Assembly (NCBI RefSeq): GCF_039531165.1
Contig: NZ_BAAAPN010000105.1
Coordinates: 1-64,000 of the forward strand
Reading direction: 5' to 3'
DNA: 64,000 nt
From: Nostocoides_A vanveenii
GTDB taxonomy: Bacteria > Actinomycetota > Actinomycetes > Actinomycetales > Dermatophilaceae
Below, piece by piece: positions 1 through 9,009 of the stretch (the first letter of the stretch is position 1; each line of letters opens with the position of its first letter). The position numbers and the translations under genes are program-made. The notes beneath the pieces are model-generated. The model worked only from the letters and a program-made list of their open reading frames with translations, did not search any database and was not told the DNA's origin.

Positions 1-48
1 CGGCGCCCCGCGCCGGGAATCCCCTCCGAGCCTGGGAGTCGCGCCCTC

Positions 49-1518
49 GTGACCAGCCGACCTGCTGCCGTCATCATCCTCGCCGCCGGCGAAGGCACGC
101 GGATGAAATCCGATCTGGCCAAGGTCTTGCACCCCATCGGGGGCACCGCCTTGGTCGGCCACGCGATCCGCGCCGCCCGCGCCACAGGCGCCGAGCAGGT
201 GGAGGTCGTCGTCCGCCACCAACGCGACCAGGTCATCGCCTTCTGCACCGCCTTCGACGCCGCTTTGCAGGTCGCCGACCAGGACGACCAGAAGGGCACT
301 GGCCGCGCCGTGGAGTGCGGCCTCGCCGCGTTGCCCAGCGACCTGACGGGCACCATTTTGGTGACCTATGGCGATGTGCCCCTGCTGACCGGTGAGACGC
401 TCATCGCCCTGACCGAACGGCATACGGCAAGCGGCAGCGCGGTCACCGTGGTGACCTCGGTCATCGATGACCCGACGGGGTATGGCCGCGTCGTGCGCGA
501 CGCGGACGGGCAGGTCGCCGCCATCGTCGAGCAGAAGGACGCGACGCCCGACCAGCTCGGCATCCGGGAGATCAACTCCGGAATCTATGCCTTTGACGCC
601 GACGTGCTGCGTGCCGCCCTGCCCCAGCTGAGCACCGAGAACGCCCAACGGGAGAAGTACCTCACCGATGTCGTCACGATTGCTCGTGCCACGGGCCGTG
701 CCGTGGACGCCCACGTCATCGGCGACAAGTGGCAGACCGAGGGGGTCAACGACCGGGCCCAGCTCGCGACCTTGGGCCGGGTGCTCAACGACCGGATCTG
801 CGATCGGCACATGCGCGCCGGCGTGACCATCGTCGACCCGGCGAGCACCTGGATCGATGTGGACGTCACCATCGGCCAGGACACCACTATCTTGCCGGGC
901 ACCCAACTGCTCGGCGCCACCTCGATCGGCCGGCAGGCCACGATCGGGCCGGAGGTGACCATCCGGGACAGCGAGATCGGCGATCGGGCGCACGTGCGCC
1001 GGGCCGAGGTCGACACCGCGCTCGTCGCAGCCGACGCCACCGTCGGCCCCTACAGCTATCTGCGCGCCGGGACCGAACTGGGCGAAGGCGGCAAGATCGG
1101 CGGTTTCGTCGAGACCAAGAACGCCAAGATCGGGCCCAAGGCCAAGGTTCCGCACCTGACCTACTGCGGTGATGCCACGATCGGCGCCGGCGCCAATATC
1201 GGGGCCGGCACGATCTTCGCCAACTACGACGGCGTCCGCAAACACCGCACCGTGATCGGCGCGCAGAGCTTCGTCGGCTCCGACAGCGTGCTGATCGCGC
1301 CGGTCACGGTCGGCGATGGGGCGTATGTCGCGGCCGGGTCGGCGCTGACCCATGACGTGCGGCCGGGGCAGATCGCCGTCGCCCGCGGCAAGCAACGCAA
1401 TGTCGACGGCTGGGTGGCCCGCGCCCGCGCCGGCACCGCATCGGCGGCCGCCGCAGAGGCGGCGCTGGCTGCGCAAGCCGATGCCGCCGCCGGAGCGACC
1501 GAGGAGGCGACCCGATGA
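49..1518 (+). CDS. glmU: Bifunctional UDP-GlcNAc pyrophosphorylase / GlcN-1-P acetyltransferase
   Basis: GlmU acetylates glucosamine-1-phosphate and then couples it to UTP, giving cytoplasmic UDP-GlcNAc for peptidoglycan and other glycans. The 489-aa product has the nucleotidyltransferase signature LAAGEGTRMKS at residues 11-21 followed by K25, the QDDQKGTG uridine-binding segment near 78-85 and YGDVP at 107-111. A left-handed beta-helix acetyltransferase domain (about 255-450) carries the KVPHLTYCGD motif with the expected catalytic His near residue 369. An Ala/Glu-rich tail of about 35 residues follows. The start is GTG with GGGAG about 10 nt upstream. Its 3' end overlaps prs (ATGA), so the two are translationally coupled. 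glmS, which makes the precursor, lies at 61069 in this window. Confidence 0.97.
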   Translation: MTSRPAAVIILAAGEGTRMKSDLAKVLHPIGGTALVGHAIRAARATGAEQVEVVVRHQRDQVIAFCTAFDAALQVADQDDQKGTGRAVECGLAALPSDLTGTILVTYGDVPLLTGETLIALTERHTASGSAVTVVTSVIDDPTGYGRVVRDADGQVAAIVEQKDATPDQLGIREINSGIYAFDADVLRAALPQLSTENAQREKYLTDVVTIARATGRAVDAHVIGDKWQTEGVNDRAQLATLGRVLNDRICDRHMRAGVTIVDPASTWIDVDVTIGQDTTILPGTQLLGATSIGRQATIGPEVTIRDSEIGDRAHVRRAEVDTALVAADATVGPYSYLRAGTELGEGGKIGGFVETKNAKIGPKAKVPHLTYCGDATIGAGANIGAGTIFANYDGVRKHRTVIGAQSFVGSDSVLIAPVTVGDGAYVAAGSALTHDVRPGQIAVARGKQRNVDGWVARARAGTASAAAAEAALAAQADAAAGATEEATR

Positions 1519-2495
1519 GTGCCATCGTGAAGAAGACGCGCAAGCACCTGATGGTCTTCTCCGGGCGCGCCGGACACGATCTCGCCGGCGAGGTCGCCGG
1601 GTTGCTGCAGACCGAGCTGGTCCCTACCCAGATCTACGACTTCGCCAATGGCGAGATCTTCGTCCGCTACCAGGAGTCGGTGCGCGGCTGCGATGCGTTC
1701 GTCATCCAGTCGCACGTCGCCCCGATCAACGAAGCGATCATGGAGCAACTGATCATGGTCGATGCGCTCAAGCGGGCCTCCGCCAAGCGGATCACCGTGG
1801 TCATGCCGTTCTACGGCTATGCGCGCCAGGACAAGAAGCACCGCGGACGGGAGCCCATCTCGGCCCGCCTGGTCGCCGATCTGTTCAAGACCGCCGGCGC
1901 GCACCGGCTGATGGCCGTCGACCTGCACACCGACCAGATCCAGGGCTTCTTCGACGGCCCCGTCGACCACCTCATGGCCCTGCCGGTGCTCAGCGACTAC
2001 GTAGCCAAGAAATACAAAGACGAGGCGCTGACGATCGTCTCGCCGGACGCCGGCCGGATCAAGGTCGCCGAGCACTGGTCGCGCCGGCTGGGCGGCGCCC
2101 CCCTGGCCTTCATCCACAAGACCCGCGACACCTCGCGGCCCAATGTCTCGGTCGCCAACCGCGTCGTCGGTGACGTGTCCGGGCGGGTGTGCATCGTGGC
2201 CGACGACATGATCGACACCGGTGGCACCATCTGCAACGCCGCCGAGGCCTGTCTGGCCGCCGGCGCGGCCGGCGTGGTGATCGCCGCCACGCACGCGATC
2301 TTCTCCGACCCCGCGGTGCGCCGGCTTTCCGAGAGCGTCGCGCGGGAGGTGGTCGTCACCAACACCTTGCCGCTGACCCCGGAGCAGCACTTCGACAAAC
2401 TCACCGTGCTCTCGGTCGGCCCGCTGGTCGCGGCGGCTATCCGGGCGGTGTTCGAGGACGGCTCGGTAACCTCGCTGCTCGGCGATTACGCCTGA
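1515..2495 (+). CDS. prs: Ribose-phosphate pyrophosphokinase (PRPP synthetase)
   Basis: Prs makes PRPP from ribose-5-phosphate and ATP for nucleotide, His and Trp synthesis. The 326-aa length is typical. Seen in sequence: FANGEIFVRYQESVRG near residues 40-56, the flexible catalytic loop RQDKKHRGREP near 104-114, DLHTDQIQGFF just after, and the PRPP-binding motif VADDMIDTGGTI near 228-240. The ATG overlaps the glmU stop by 4 nt; glmU-prs is a common actinobacterial order. About 200 nt separate it from rplY, so rplY may have its own promoter. Confidence 0.97.
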   Translation: MSAIVKKTRKHLMVFSGRAGHDLAGEVAGLLQTELVPTQIYDFANGEIFVRYQESVRGCDAFVIQSHVAPINEAIMEQLIMVDALKRASAKRITVVMPFYGYARQDKKHRGREPISARLVADLFKTAGAHRLMAVDLHTDQIQGFFDGPVDHLMALPVLSDYVAKKYKDEALTIVSPDAGRIKVAEHWSRRLGGAPLAFIHKTRDTSRPNVSVANRVVGDVSGRVCIVADDMIDTGGTICNAAEACLAAGAAGVVIAATHAIFSDPAVRRLSESVAREVVVTNTLPLTPEQHFDKLTVLSVGPLVAAAIRAVFEDGSVTSLLGDYA

Positions 2496-2698
2496 CCCCG
2501 GCAGCCGTCCGCGATTTCGCGAGCACCGCTGCCGGCCAGTAGAATCGCGTCAATGCCTCGGCGAGGGGCGGCCCGCGGGCCGCTCGTGATCGACGCGGTG
2601 GTGCTCGATGATGACGCGCCGCCACGCGCTCGTCGCTGGGCCGCCACCGCAAACCGGTGCGATGGGAGACCGCGCGCCACGCCGAAGGAGATGCCCTC

Positions 2699-3340
2699 GT
2701 GTCCACCGACAACCGCCTCGACGTCCAGAAGCGCACCGAGTTCGGCAAGGGCGCAGCCCGCCGCATCCGCCGCGCCGGCAATGTGCCCGCCGTCGTCTAC
2801 GGCCACGGCACCGCCCCGATGCATATCACCATGCCGGGCCACGACACCATGATGGCGCTGAAGAACCCCAACGCCCTGCTCACCCTGATCGTCGAGGGCG
2901 AGGAGCAGCTCGCGCTCGCCAAGGACGTGCAGCGCGACCCGATCAAGCCCGTTATCGAGCACGTCGACCTGGTCATCGTCCGACGCGGCGAGAAGGTCAC
3001 CGTCGAAGTCCCGGTCCACCTGACCGGAGAGGCCGCCGCCGAGACCGTGGTCACCGTCGAGCACCCGGCTCTCCAGGTCGAGGTCGAGGCCACGGCCATC
3101 CCCGAGAGCATCGTCATCGACATCGAGGGTCTCGAAGCCGGGACGCAGATTCACGCCGGGGCCATCGCCCTGCCGGCCGGCGCCAGCCTCGCGGGCGACC
3201 CGGAGGCACTGGTCGTCAACATCTCCGCGATGATTTCGCAGGAGGCCTTGGACGCCGAGCTCGCCGAGGCGGAGCCGAGCACCCACGAGGATGCTGCCGA
3301 CGAGGCGCCCGAGGTCGCGGACGACGCCGCCGAGGCCTGA
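2699..3340 (+). CDS. rplY: 50S ribosomal protein L25/CTC family
   Basis: Ribosomal protein of the L25/CTC (TL5) family, which binds 5S rRNA. I placed the start at the GTG at 2699, preceded 8 nt upstream by GAAGGAG (2684-2690); this gives 213 aa beginning VSTDNRLDVQ. A longer in-frame ATG at 2657 has no comparable ribosome binding site. The N-terminal L25 domain contains KRTEFGKGAARRIRRAG and PAVVYGHG. The C-terminal CTC beta domain (about 95-185) is followed by an acidic tail. In many actinobacteria pth follows directly; here about 27.7 kb of exopolysaccharide genes intervene. Confidence 0.93.
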   Translation: MSTDNRLDVQKRTEFGKGAARRIRRAGNVPAVVYGHGTAPMHITMPGHDTMMALKNPNALLTLIVEGEEQLALAKDVQRDPIKPVIEHVDLVIVRRGEKVTVEVPVHLTGEAAAETVVTVEHPALQVEVEATAIPESIVIDIEGLEAGTQIHAGAIALPAGASLAGDPEALVVNISAMISQEALDAELAEAEPSTHEDAADEAPEVADDAAEA

Positions 3341-3558
3341 AATCCCGTCATGTCGCGCCCCGCAGATGCTGCTGCAGAATGCGGCATCCGCGGCGGCGTG
3401 GCGGACTTTCTCGACCTACCTATCGTGATATGGGGCCCGGTACGGTACCGTCCGTCTGGTAACAAGACAGCTCCCGCCTCCCGTCTGTCCCATGCTTCAC
3501 AGCTCAAGGCATCGGTTGGGGTCGGTGTCGACAACCTTTCTGTATGCGGGAGGCATGC

Positions 3559-5094
3559 GTGAGTGGGGCCATCCACGCGGAGGAATCGGCGACGTCGTCC
3601 GTTTCCGAACCCCCGCGTTCGACAGCAGTGCGCCCGAGTGCGTCGACCGCCTTCTGGCATGTGCCGGACTGGGCCCATCCCCGCAGTGACACCGAGGGCC
3701 CGGGCCGCGGGTGGCGCGCCCGCTATCGCGCCCGCGTCATCATCAGTGACTTTCTCGCCGCCCTCGTCGCGTGCACGACGGCCGATCTCTTCCGGTATGG
3801 CGGCATCCCCAACCTGCGCGTCGCGCTCCTGACCGCGGTCGTTCCGTTTGTGTGGGTGCTCGCCTGCGCCCGCTCTGGCGCCTACCGCGCCAACAACCTC
3901 GGCATCGGGCTGGATGAGTACCGCGCCATCGGCCGGGCGCTGGTCATCCTGCTGGCTCTGCTGTCGGTGGGCCTGATCGCGCTGAACTGGCGGATGTCGC
4001 GGGCGCTCTTCTTCATCGTCGTCCCGCTGACCTTCGTGTTGACCCTGCTCGCCCGCCGCGTCCTGCGCGGCCGGCTCGCCCGAGCTCGGCACCTCGGCCA
4101 TGCCCTGCAGCCGACCATCGTCGTCGGCCGCGGGCTCGCCGTGCACGACATGATCGCCGAAATTCAGAACGACCCGATGTCGACCGGGATGCGGATCGTC
4201 GGTGCCTGCGCGTCCGACCTGCCGGATCCGTCTTGGCTGGCCGACGTCCCTCTCTACGGAGGGCCCGAAACCGCTTTGCTCGCCGTGCGCGACACGGGTG
4301 CCGAAGCCGTGGTCGTCGCCTCCGACGCCTCCTTCTCGGGCAAGGCCTTGCGCCGGTTGGGCTGGGCGTTGTCGGAGATGGGTGTCGACCTGTTCGTGCA
4401 CCCGGGCATCAACGAGGTGGCCGCGCCCCGACTGACGCTGCGCCCGGCGGCGGGTATGAGTCTGCTGCACGTCGAGGGCCCGACGATCGGCGGTTTCGAC
4501 GCCTTCGCCAAGCGGACCATCGACATCGTCTGCTCCCTGGGCATCCTGATTGTCTCCTTCCCGGTCTGGTTGTTCATCGCCGCCTCCGTCTGGGTGCACG
4601 ACCGCGGCCCGATCTTCTTCGTCCAGCAGCGTGTCGGGGAGGAGGGCCGCACCTTCCCGATGCTGAAGTTCCGCACGATGGTGGTTGACGCCGAGGCGCG
4701 CCTGGCGGAGTTGAACGCTCATCCGCAGGTCAATGAGATGCTCTTCAAGCACAAGCAGGACCCGCGCATCACCGGGCCCGGCCGCGTCCTGCGCCGATTG
4801 TCCTTGGATGAGTTGCCCCAACTGATCAATGTGCTGCGCGGCGAGATGTCTCTCGTCGGGCCCCGCCCCCCGCTGCCTCGCGAGGTCGACGCCTACGAGC
4901 CCGACGCCCTGCGCCGGCTCAAGGTCCGCCCCGGCCTGACGGGCATGTGGCAGATCAGCGGTCGGTCCGACCTGAACTGGGAAGACTCGTTGCGGCTGGA
5001 CCTCTGGTACGTCGACAACTGGTCACCCGTGCTCGACGTGATGATCCTGATCCGCACCGTCCGTGCGGTCGTCAAGGCCGACGGCGCCTACTGA
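3559..5094 (+). CDS. Polyprenyl-phosphate sugar-1-phosphate transferase (initiates exopolysaccharide synthesis)
   Basis: Membrane phosphoglycosyltransferase of the WbaP/CpsE type, which puts the first sugar phosphate on undecaprenyl phosphate. The 511-aa product has several N-terminal membrane segments (roughly residues 55-170), a nucleotide-binding-like middle region, and a C-terminal bacterial sugar transferase domain from about residue 316 with KRTIDIVCSL, QQRVGEEGRTF, KFRTMV, RRLSLDELPQL, SLVGPRPPLP and RPGLTGMWQISGRS. The start is GTG 3559, with GGGAGG at 3548-3553; an in-frame ATG at 3544 would overlap that site. It is the first gene of the polysaccharide locus. The sugar specificity cannot be read from sequence. 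Confidence 0.93.
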   Translation: MSGAIHAEESATSSVSEPPRSTAVRPSASTAFWHVPDWAHPRSDTEGPGRGWRARYRARVIISDFLAALVACTTADLFRYGGIPNLRVALLTAVVPFVWVLACARSGAYRANNLGIGLDEYRAIGRALVILLALLSVGLIALNWRMSRALFFIVVPLTFVLTLLARRVLRGRLARARHLGHALQPTIVVGRGLAVHDMIAEIQNDPMSTGMRIVGACASDLPDPSWLADVPLYGGPETALLAVRDTGAEAVVVASDASFSGKALRRLGWALSEMGVDLFVHPGINEVAAPRLTLRPAAGMSLLHVEGPTIGGFDAFAKRTIDIVCSLGILIVSFPVWLFIAASVWVHDRGPIFFVQQRVGEEGRTFPMLKFRTMVVDAEARLAELNAHPQVNEMLFKHKQDPRITGPGRVLRRLSLDELPQLINVLRGEMSLVGPRPPLPREVDAYEPDALRRLKVRPGLTGMWQISGRSDLNWEDSLRLDLWYVDNWSPVLDVMILIRTVRAVVKADGAY

Positions 5095-5123
5095 CCCCCG
5101 CGCCGGCGGTGCCGGACCGGGTG

Positions 5124-6005
5124 TCAGGTCAGGTCGTAGGCGTAGCGCGCCAGTTGCGCGCCGGCGACCGACTCCATGGCGGCGACCTGCTCGGGGAACA
5201 GATCGCGCAGGTAGGCGGCCTTGCGGCCCGAGGTCAGCGAATAGCGCGCGATGCCCGCTTCGAAGGCCTCGGTGTAGCTGAGCCCGATGTGCTCCAGGAT
5301 CGCCGTCAACTGCGTCGTCGAGTCCTCGAGCACGTCCTCATAGCGCACCGTCAGCCACCGCTCGCCGAGTTCGGTCGCGCATTCCTCGTGCGCATCGACC
5401 AGGAGCCGCCAGGCAATGGCGGCCAGGGCGGGCTGGCTGCGGCCGGAGGCGCTCCAGGCGGCGTCGAGTTCGGGGGAGAGCTCTCCGAAGTGCCAGCCGG
5501 CGGGCCCAAGGTGGCCCTTCCACCAGTCCATCTGCAACCAGGAGTTCGCAACCGCGCGGCCGTCCCGGACGATGTGCACGAAACGCGCATCCGGGAAGGC
5601 CGCCGCCAGAAACCGCGCGCGCGGCCAGCCGGTGAACTTGTGCAGGAAGACCTCGGCGGAGTCCAGGCCGGCCATTCGCTTCTCGACGAAGGTATGCAGC
5701 CTCCCGGCGAGCCAGGGGGTCAGATCGGCCGCGGTGAGATCCGCGGCCGGGTCCACGAGCATGGGGGAGACCTCACGGGAGAGCACGCGATAGCCCTCGC
5801 TCGGTGCGAGCCGGGCCCGACCCTTCTCGCTCACGGCAGCCGGCAAGCGTCGCCAGAGCGTTAGCTGCTGAGCGTTGCCCTGCCTGATGCCCAGGTCGTC
5901 CAGATTCGTCACGAAGCCGGTCGCGGGGTGGCGGGCGATCAGCTCGTGCACCAGGGTCGACCCGCACCGGCCGGTGCCGAGGATGAAGGCGGGGGGCAAG
6001 GTCAT
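5124..6005 (-). CDS. Sulfotransferase family protein (copy 1)
   Basis: Predicted PAPS-dependent sulfotransferase of 293 aa. The N-terminus has the 5'-phosphosulfate loop FILGTGRCGSTLVHELI (about residues 7-23), and a 3'-phosphate-binding segment VHIVRDGRAVANSW lies near 140-155. There is no signal peptide, so it should act in the cytoplasm on a lipid-linked glycan or another acceptor. It starts one base after the stop of the upstream sulfotransferase (6007-6918, same strand), so the two form a coupled pair transcribed against the rest of the early locus. The acceptor is unknown; placement suggests sulfation of the exopolysaccharide (inference). Confidence 0.85.
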   Translation of the reverse strand: MTLPPAFILGTGRCGSTLVHELIARHPATGFVTNLDDLGIRQGNAQQLTLWRRLPAAVSEKGRARLAPSEGYRVLSREVSPMLVDPAADLTAADLTPWLAGRLHTFVEKRMAGLDSAEVFLHKFTGWPRARFLAAAFPDARFVHIVRDGRAVANSWLQMDWWKGHLGPAGWHFGELSPELDAAWSASGRSQPALAAIAWRLLVDAHEECATELGERWLTVRYEDVLEDSTTQLTAILEHIGLSYTEAFEAGIARYSLTSGRKAAYLRDLFPEQVAAMESVAGAQLARYAYDLT

Positions 6006-6006
6006 C

Positions 6007-6918
6007 TCAGCGGTATCCCATCGCAGTCAGTTGGGGTTCGAGGTGGGCCAGGGCCGCCTGCTGCTCGAGTGGGACCTCGGCCGCCCACGCAGCGTTTTTG
6101 TTGGGGAAGCGGATGCGTTCCAGCTCGGCCAGCCAGGTCGGGTTTGCGGGGTCTAGCCCGGCGAACCCGGCGATCTGAGGCAGCACCGTCATCGGGGCGG
6201 CGACCAGGTCCTCATACCGGATCCGCAGCACCTGATCGGCGGGCACATCGGCCAGGCCCGACTCGATGGCCTTGGTCTCCTCGACCCAGTGCCGGGCACA
6301 CAATTCGAGCGGGTCCTTGCCCTCGGCCGCCCACTGCGTCGGTGTGCGGTCGGAATACCACCAGACCGGCATATCCGGCCACCAGTCGACGCGGCTGAGC
6401 GAATAGGCGACGGCCCGACCGTCGCGGGTCACATCGAGGAAGCGGGACTGCGGAATCAGTTTGTGCAACAACCCGATTCGGCGGTTGTGGCCAATGCGCT
6501 TGCTGATGAGCACCGTGCCGCCGCTGCGTCGCGTCGTCGCCGCCAGCAAGGGCGCCAACTGCCGCTGCCGGTCGGTGATCTCGCCTCCCTCCCAGGCCTC
6601 GGGCACGTCGCACTTCTCGAAGAGCGGCTCGCCCTCGACCGGCTGCGGGAAGAGCCGCTCGTCCAGGGCCCGACGGGAGTTGTACCGATAGGCGTTGTCG
6701 CCGTCCTCGCCGAACCACACCCGTCGCCGTTGGTCGGCGCGGCGCCCGGCCACCCGGTTGAGCGCCGCCAGGGCGCTCACCCCAGGCAGACGCCGTTGAT
6801 AGTTGTTGACCCAGGCGGCCTGCGGATGCAGGGCCAGGGCGCGGTAGACCAGGCTCGTTCCGGACCGCGGGGCCCCCACGACGAAGAGCGGCGGCAGGGG
6901 CCGGTTGCGTGAGTTCAC
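6007..6918 (-). CDS. Sulfotransferase family protein (copy 2)
   Basis: Predicted cytoplasmic sulfotransferase, 303 aa from the GTG at 6918 (V-N-S-R-N-R). The reading frame continues upstream to 7065, but that stretch is proline/arginine-rich and lacks family sequence. The PAPS loop LFVVGAPRSGTSLVYRAL lies near residues 12-29. The second motif, DVTRDGRAVAYSLSRVDWW, lies in the middle of the protein, and EERLFPQ-type loops typical of larger family members precede it. It is divergently transcribed from the Wzz-like gene at 7100, and its stop is one base from the start of sulfotransferase copy 1. Confidence 0.85.
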   Translation of the reverse strand: MNSRNRPLPPLFVVGAPRSGTSLVYRALALHPQAAWVNNYQRRLPGVSALAALNRVAGRRADQRRRVWFGEDGDNAYRYNSRRALDERLFPQPVEGEPLFEKCDVPEAWEGGEITDRQRQLAPLLAATTRRSGGTVLISKRIGHNRRIGLLHKLIPQSRFLDVTRDGRAVAYSLSRVDWWPDMPVWWYSDRTPTQWAAEGKDPLELCARHWVEETKAIESGLADVPADQVLRIRYEDLVAAPMTVLPQIAGFAGLDPANPTWLAELERIRFPNKNAAWAAEVPLEQQAALAHLEPQLTAMGYR

Positions 6919-7099
6919 GGTGGATAGAACCTTCCGAGCGGGGGCGTGGACGTCAGGAGGCGGACGGCCGCCCCATGGCCGGGGTGTATCGTAGTCGGTC
7001 GGGGCGCCCGGCCAGGATCGATGACGAGATGGCGGGCCTAAGCCCCGTCTCTGATGTGAGAGCAATCGTCAATCCTCGTGAAAGAGTTGTGTCACCCCG

Positions 7100-8044
7100 A
7101 TGGAACTACGCGAACTGCTGGCGCACCTTGGTCGCCGCCTCTGGCTGCTGGTGATCATTCCGGTCGCTGCCTTGCTGCTCGTCTTGGGCCTGAATGCGCC
7201 GAGTGGCACCCAGTACACGAGCTCGGTCAACCTGCGCGCGACGAACCCGATCGGTGACCCGACCGTCGCCTCGATCAACCTCGTCGCCGGTTCGCTGGTC
7301 AACGCCGCCACCAATGACGAGGTGGTCACCAAGATCGCGCAGGCCGCCGGTGTGAGCGCCGACCGCGTCGGCAAGACCCTCTCCGCCAACCGGATCGCCG
7401 ACACCGAACTGGTGCACGTCTCCTATTCCGACAGCGACCAGGCCGTCGTCGACAAAGTGATTCAGGCCGCCCCCGCCGCGATGCAGGACGCCGCCTTCGC
7501 TCCCGCGCTCAACCAGGCGCGCGTCGCGCAGACCGAGGCCAAGAGCACCCTCGACACCGCCCTCGCCGAGTTGGAGAAGGTGCAGAAGTCGACCGGTGTG
7601 ACCAACCCCGACCGTGAGTACCAAGCGGCCACATCCGAGGCCACCTCGCTGCGCGTCGCCCTGGCCACGGCCAAGGGTCGCCCCGACACCGTCACCACCA
7701 AGCCCATCGAGGACGCTCTCAAGTCCGCGCAGAAGCGTGCCGACGAGATCACCGCCGCCCAGGCCGAGCTCGCGGCGCCGCAGTATGCCGTTGACAACGC
7801 TCGTCAGGGCCTCGCCGCCCGCACCCAGGCCCTCGGCGACATCAACGCCCGCAAGGCCGCCAGCGTCGCCGAGTCGATCTCGACCGATGTCACGCCGCTG
7901 GACTGGAAGACCAGCGTCCTGCGGCGCGCGGTCTCGGCCGTCCTCATCGGCCTCGCGCTTGCCATCCTGCTGCTCGCCATCCCCGAGGTGCTGCGTCGCA
8001 GCCGCGCCGGCAGCGATGACGAGTACTACACCCAAGAGGACTGA
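7100..8044 (+). CDS. Wzz/YveK-like polysaccharide co-polymerase
   Basis: Chain-length determinant-like inner-membrane protein, 314 aa. It has the two-segment layout of the family: TM1 at about residues 15-33 (RRLWLLVIIPVAALLLVLG) and TM2 near 270-292 (AVSAVLIGLALAILLLAIP), with a long extracytoplasmic region rich in Ala/Lys/Glu that is probably coiled coil (about 135-245). It ends in a short charged tail (DDEYYTQED). No Walker motifs are present, so this is the type without a fused tyrosine kinase, and no separate kinase is seen in the window. It probably sets polymer length for the Wzy part of the protein at 25524. Confidence 0.8.
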   Translation: MELRELLAHLGRRLWLLVIIPVAALLLVLGLNAPSGTQYTSSVNLRATNPIGDPTVASINLVAGSLVNAATNDEVVTKIAQAAGVSADRVGKTLSANRIADTELVHVSYSDSDQAVVDKVIQAAPAAMQDAAFAPALNQARVAQTEAKSTLDTALAELEKVQKSTGVTNPDREYQAATSEATSLRVALATAKGRPDTVTTKPIEDALKSAQKRADEITAAQAELAAPQYAVDNARQGLAARTQALGDINARKAASVAESISTDVTPLDWKTSVLRRAVSAVLIGLALAILLLAIPEVLRRSRAGSDDEYYTQED

Positions 8045-8055
8045 GCCAGCCCGTC

Positions 8056-9006
8056 ATGCCCAGTGACTCCCAGGTCCGGGTTCTCTATGTCGGGGGGACC
8101 GGCCGAAGCGGAAGCACCGTCGTCGCCAACGCCCTCGGCGCGCTCGATGACGCGGTCAGCGTCGGTGAGGTGCGCTACCTCTGGGAGCGCGGGATCACCG
8201 AGAACCGGCTGTGCGGATGTGGCCAGCGGTTCGCGAACTGCCCCTTCTGGCAGCAGGTCCTCGACACGGCATACGGGACCGACGTCCCCAACGCCCACGA
8301 GGTGCATCGCCGCCTGACCGAGGTGACGCAACTGCGCACCCTGCCGGGCTTCCTGCGCTCGCCCGCCGAGGCCAGTCAGGCGCCGGCGGATCTCGCCGAC
8401 GTGCTGCGCCCGCTCTACGCGGCGATCGCAACCGTCTCGGGTGCCTCGCTGGTCGTCGACTCCTCCAAGCTGCCGACGTATGCCGGCGTGCTCGCCGGCG
8501 TCGACGGCCTGACCCTCGATGTCGTGCACCTCGTGCGCGACCCGCGGGCGGCCGCCTTCTCGTGGAAGCGCACCAAGGAGCAGCCCGACCGCGGCCGGCC
8601 CGGCCTGATGGAGCAGCGGGGGGTCGTGAAATCCTCCGTTCTCTGGACCGCCTGGAATGCCGGGCTGGAGCGAGCCTGGCGCCGCTCGCCGCACTACACC
8701 CGGGTGCGCTACGAGACCTTCGCCGCGCATCCGGCCGAGACGATCGCGCTGCTCGCGGATTTCGTCGGGCACACCGGCGCCGACCGGGTCGTCGATGACG
8801 AGGGCCGGCTGCACTTGCCGCCGAATCACACCGTCGCCGGCAACCCTGCCCGGATGTCGGCCGGTCCCACGCCTGTGCGCCTCGACAACGAATGGGCGAC
8901 GGCGATGAACCGACGCGAGGTCCGTGTCGTCTCAGGGCTGACCGCACCGCTATTGGGGCGCTACGGCTACCCCCGCGCCGTCGGCGCTCCCGATCAAGAG
9001 GACTGA
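8056..9006 (+). CDS. Sulfotransferase family protein (copy 3)
   Basis: Predicted PAPS-dependent sulfotransferase, 316 aa. The PAPS loop YVGGTGRSGSTVVANAL is at residues 11-27 and VHLVRDPRAAAFSWKR near 157-172. A Cys-rich segment (LCGCGQRFANCPFW) sits near residues 53-68, as in some bacterial members. It starts 11 nt after the Wzz-like gene and ends 3 nt before the lipoprotein gene at 9010, so 7100-10476 reads as one operon. The family assignment is firm; the substrate is unknown. Confidence 0.86.
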   Translation: MPSDSQVRVLYVGGTGRSGSTVVANALGALDDAVSVGEVRYLWERGITENRLCGCGQRFANCPFWQQVLDTAYGTDVPNAHEVHRRLTEVTQLRTLPGFLRSPAEASQAPADLADVLRPLYAAIATVSGASLVVDSSKLPTYAGVLAGVDGLTLDVVHLVRDPRAAAFSWKRTKEQPDRGRPGLMEQRGVVKSSVLWTAWNAGLERAWRRSPHYTRVRYETFAAHPAETIALLADFVGHTGADRVVDDEGRLHLPPNHTVAGNPARMSAGPTPVRLDNEWATAMNRREVRVVSGLTAPLLGRYGYPRAVGAPDQED

Positions 9007-9009
9007 CCC

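Noticed and set aside
1..15. Hairpin CGGCGC-CCC-GCGCCG at the very start of the window
   Set aside because: Could be the end of an upstream terminator, but nothing before it is visible and it has no T-run.
2538..2545. TAGAAT as a -10 box for rplY
   Set aside because: No -35 element at the right spacing; not strong enough to list.
3420..3460. Palindrome around GGTACGGTACC before the initiating sugar transferase gene
   Set aside because: Short and without a clear promoter or loop context; likely chance.
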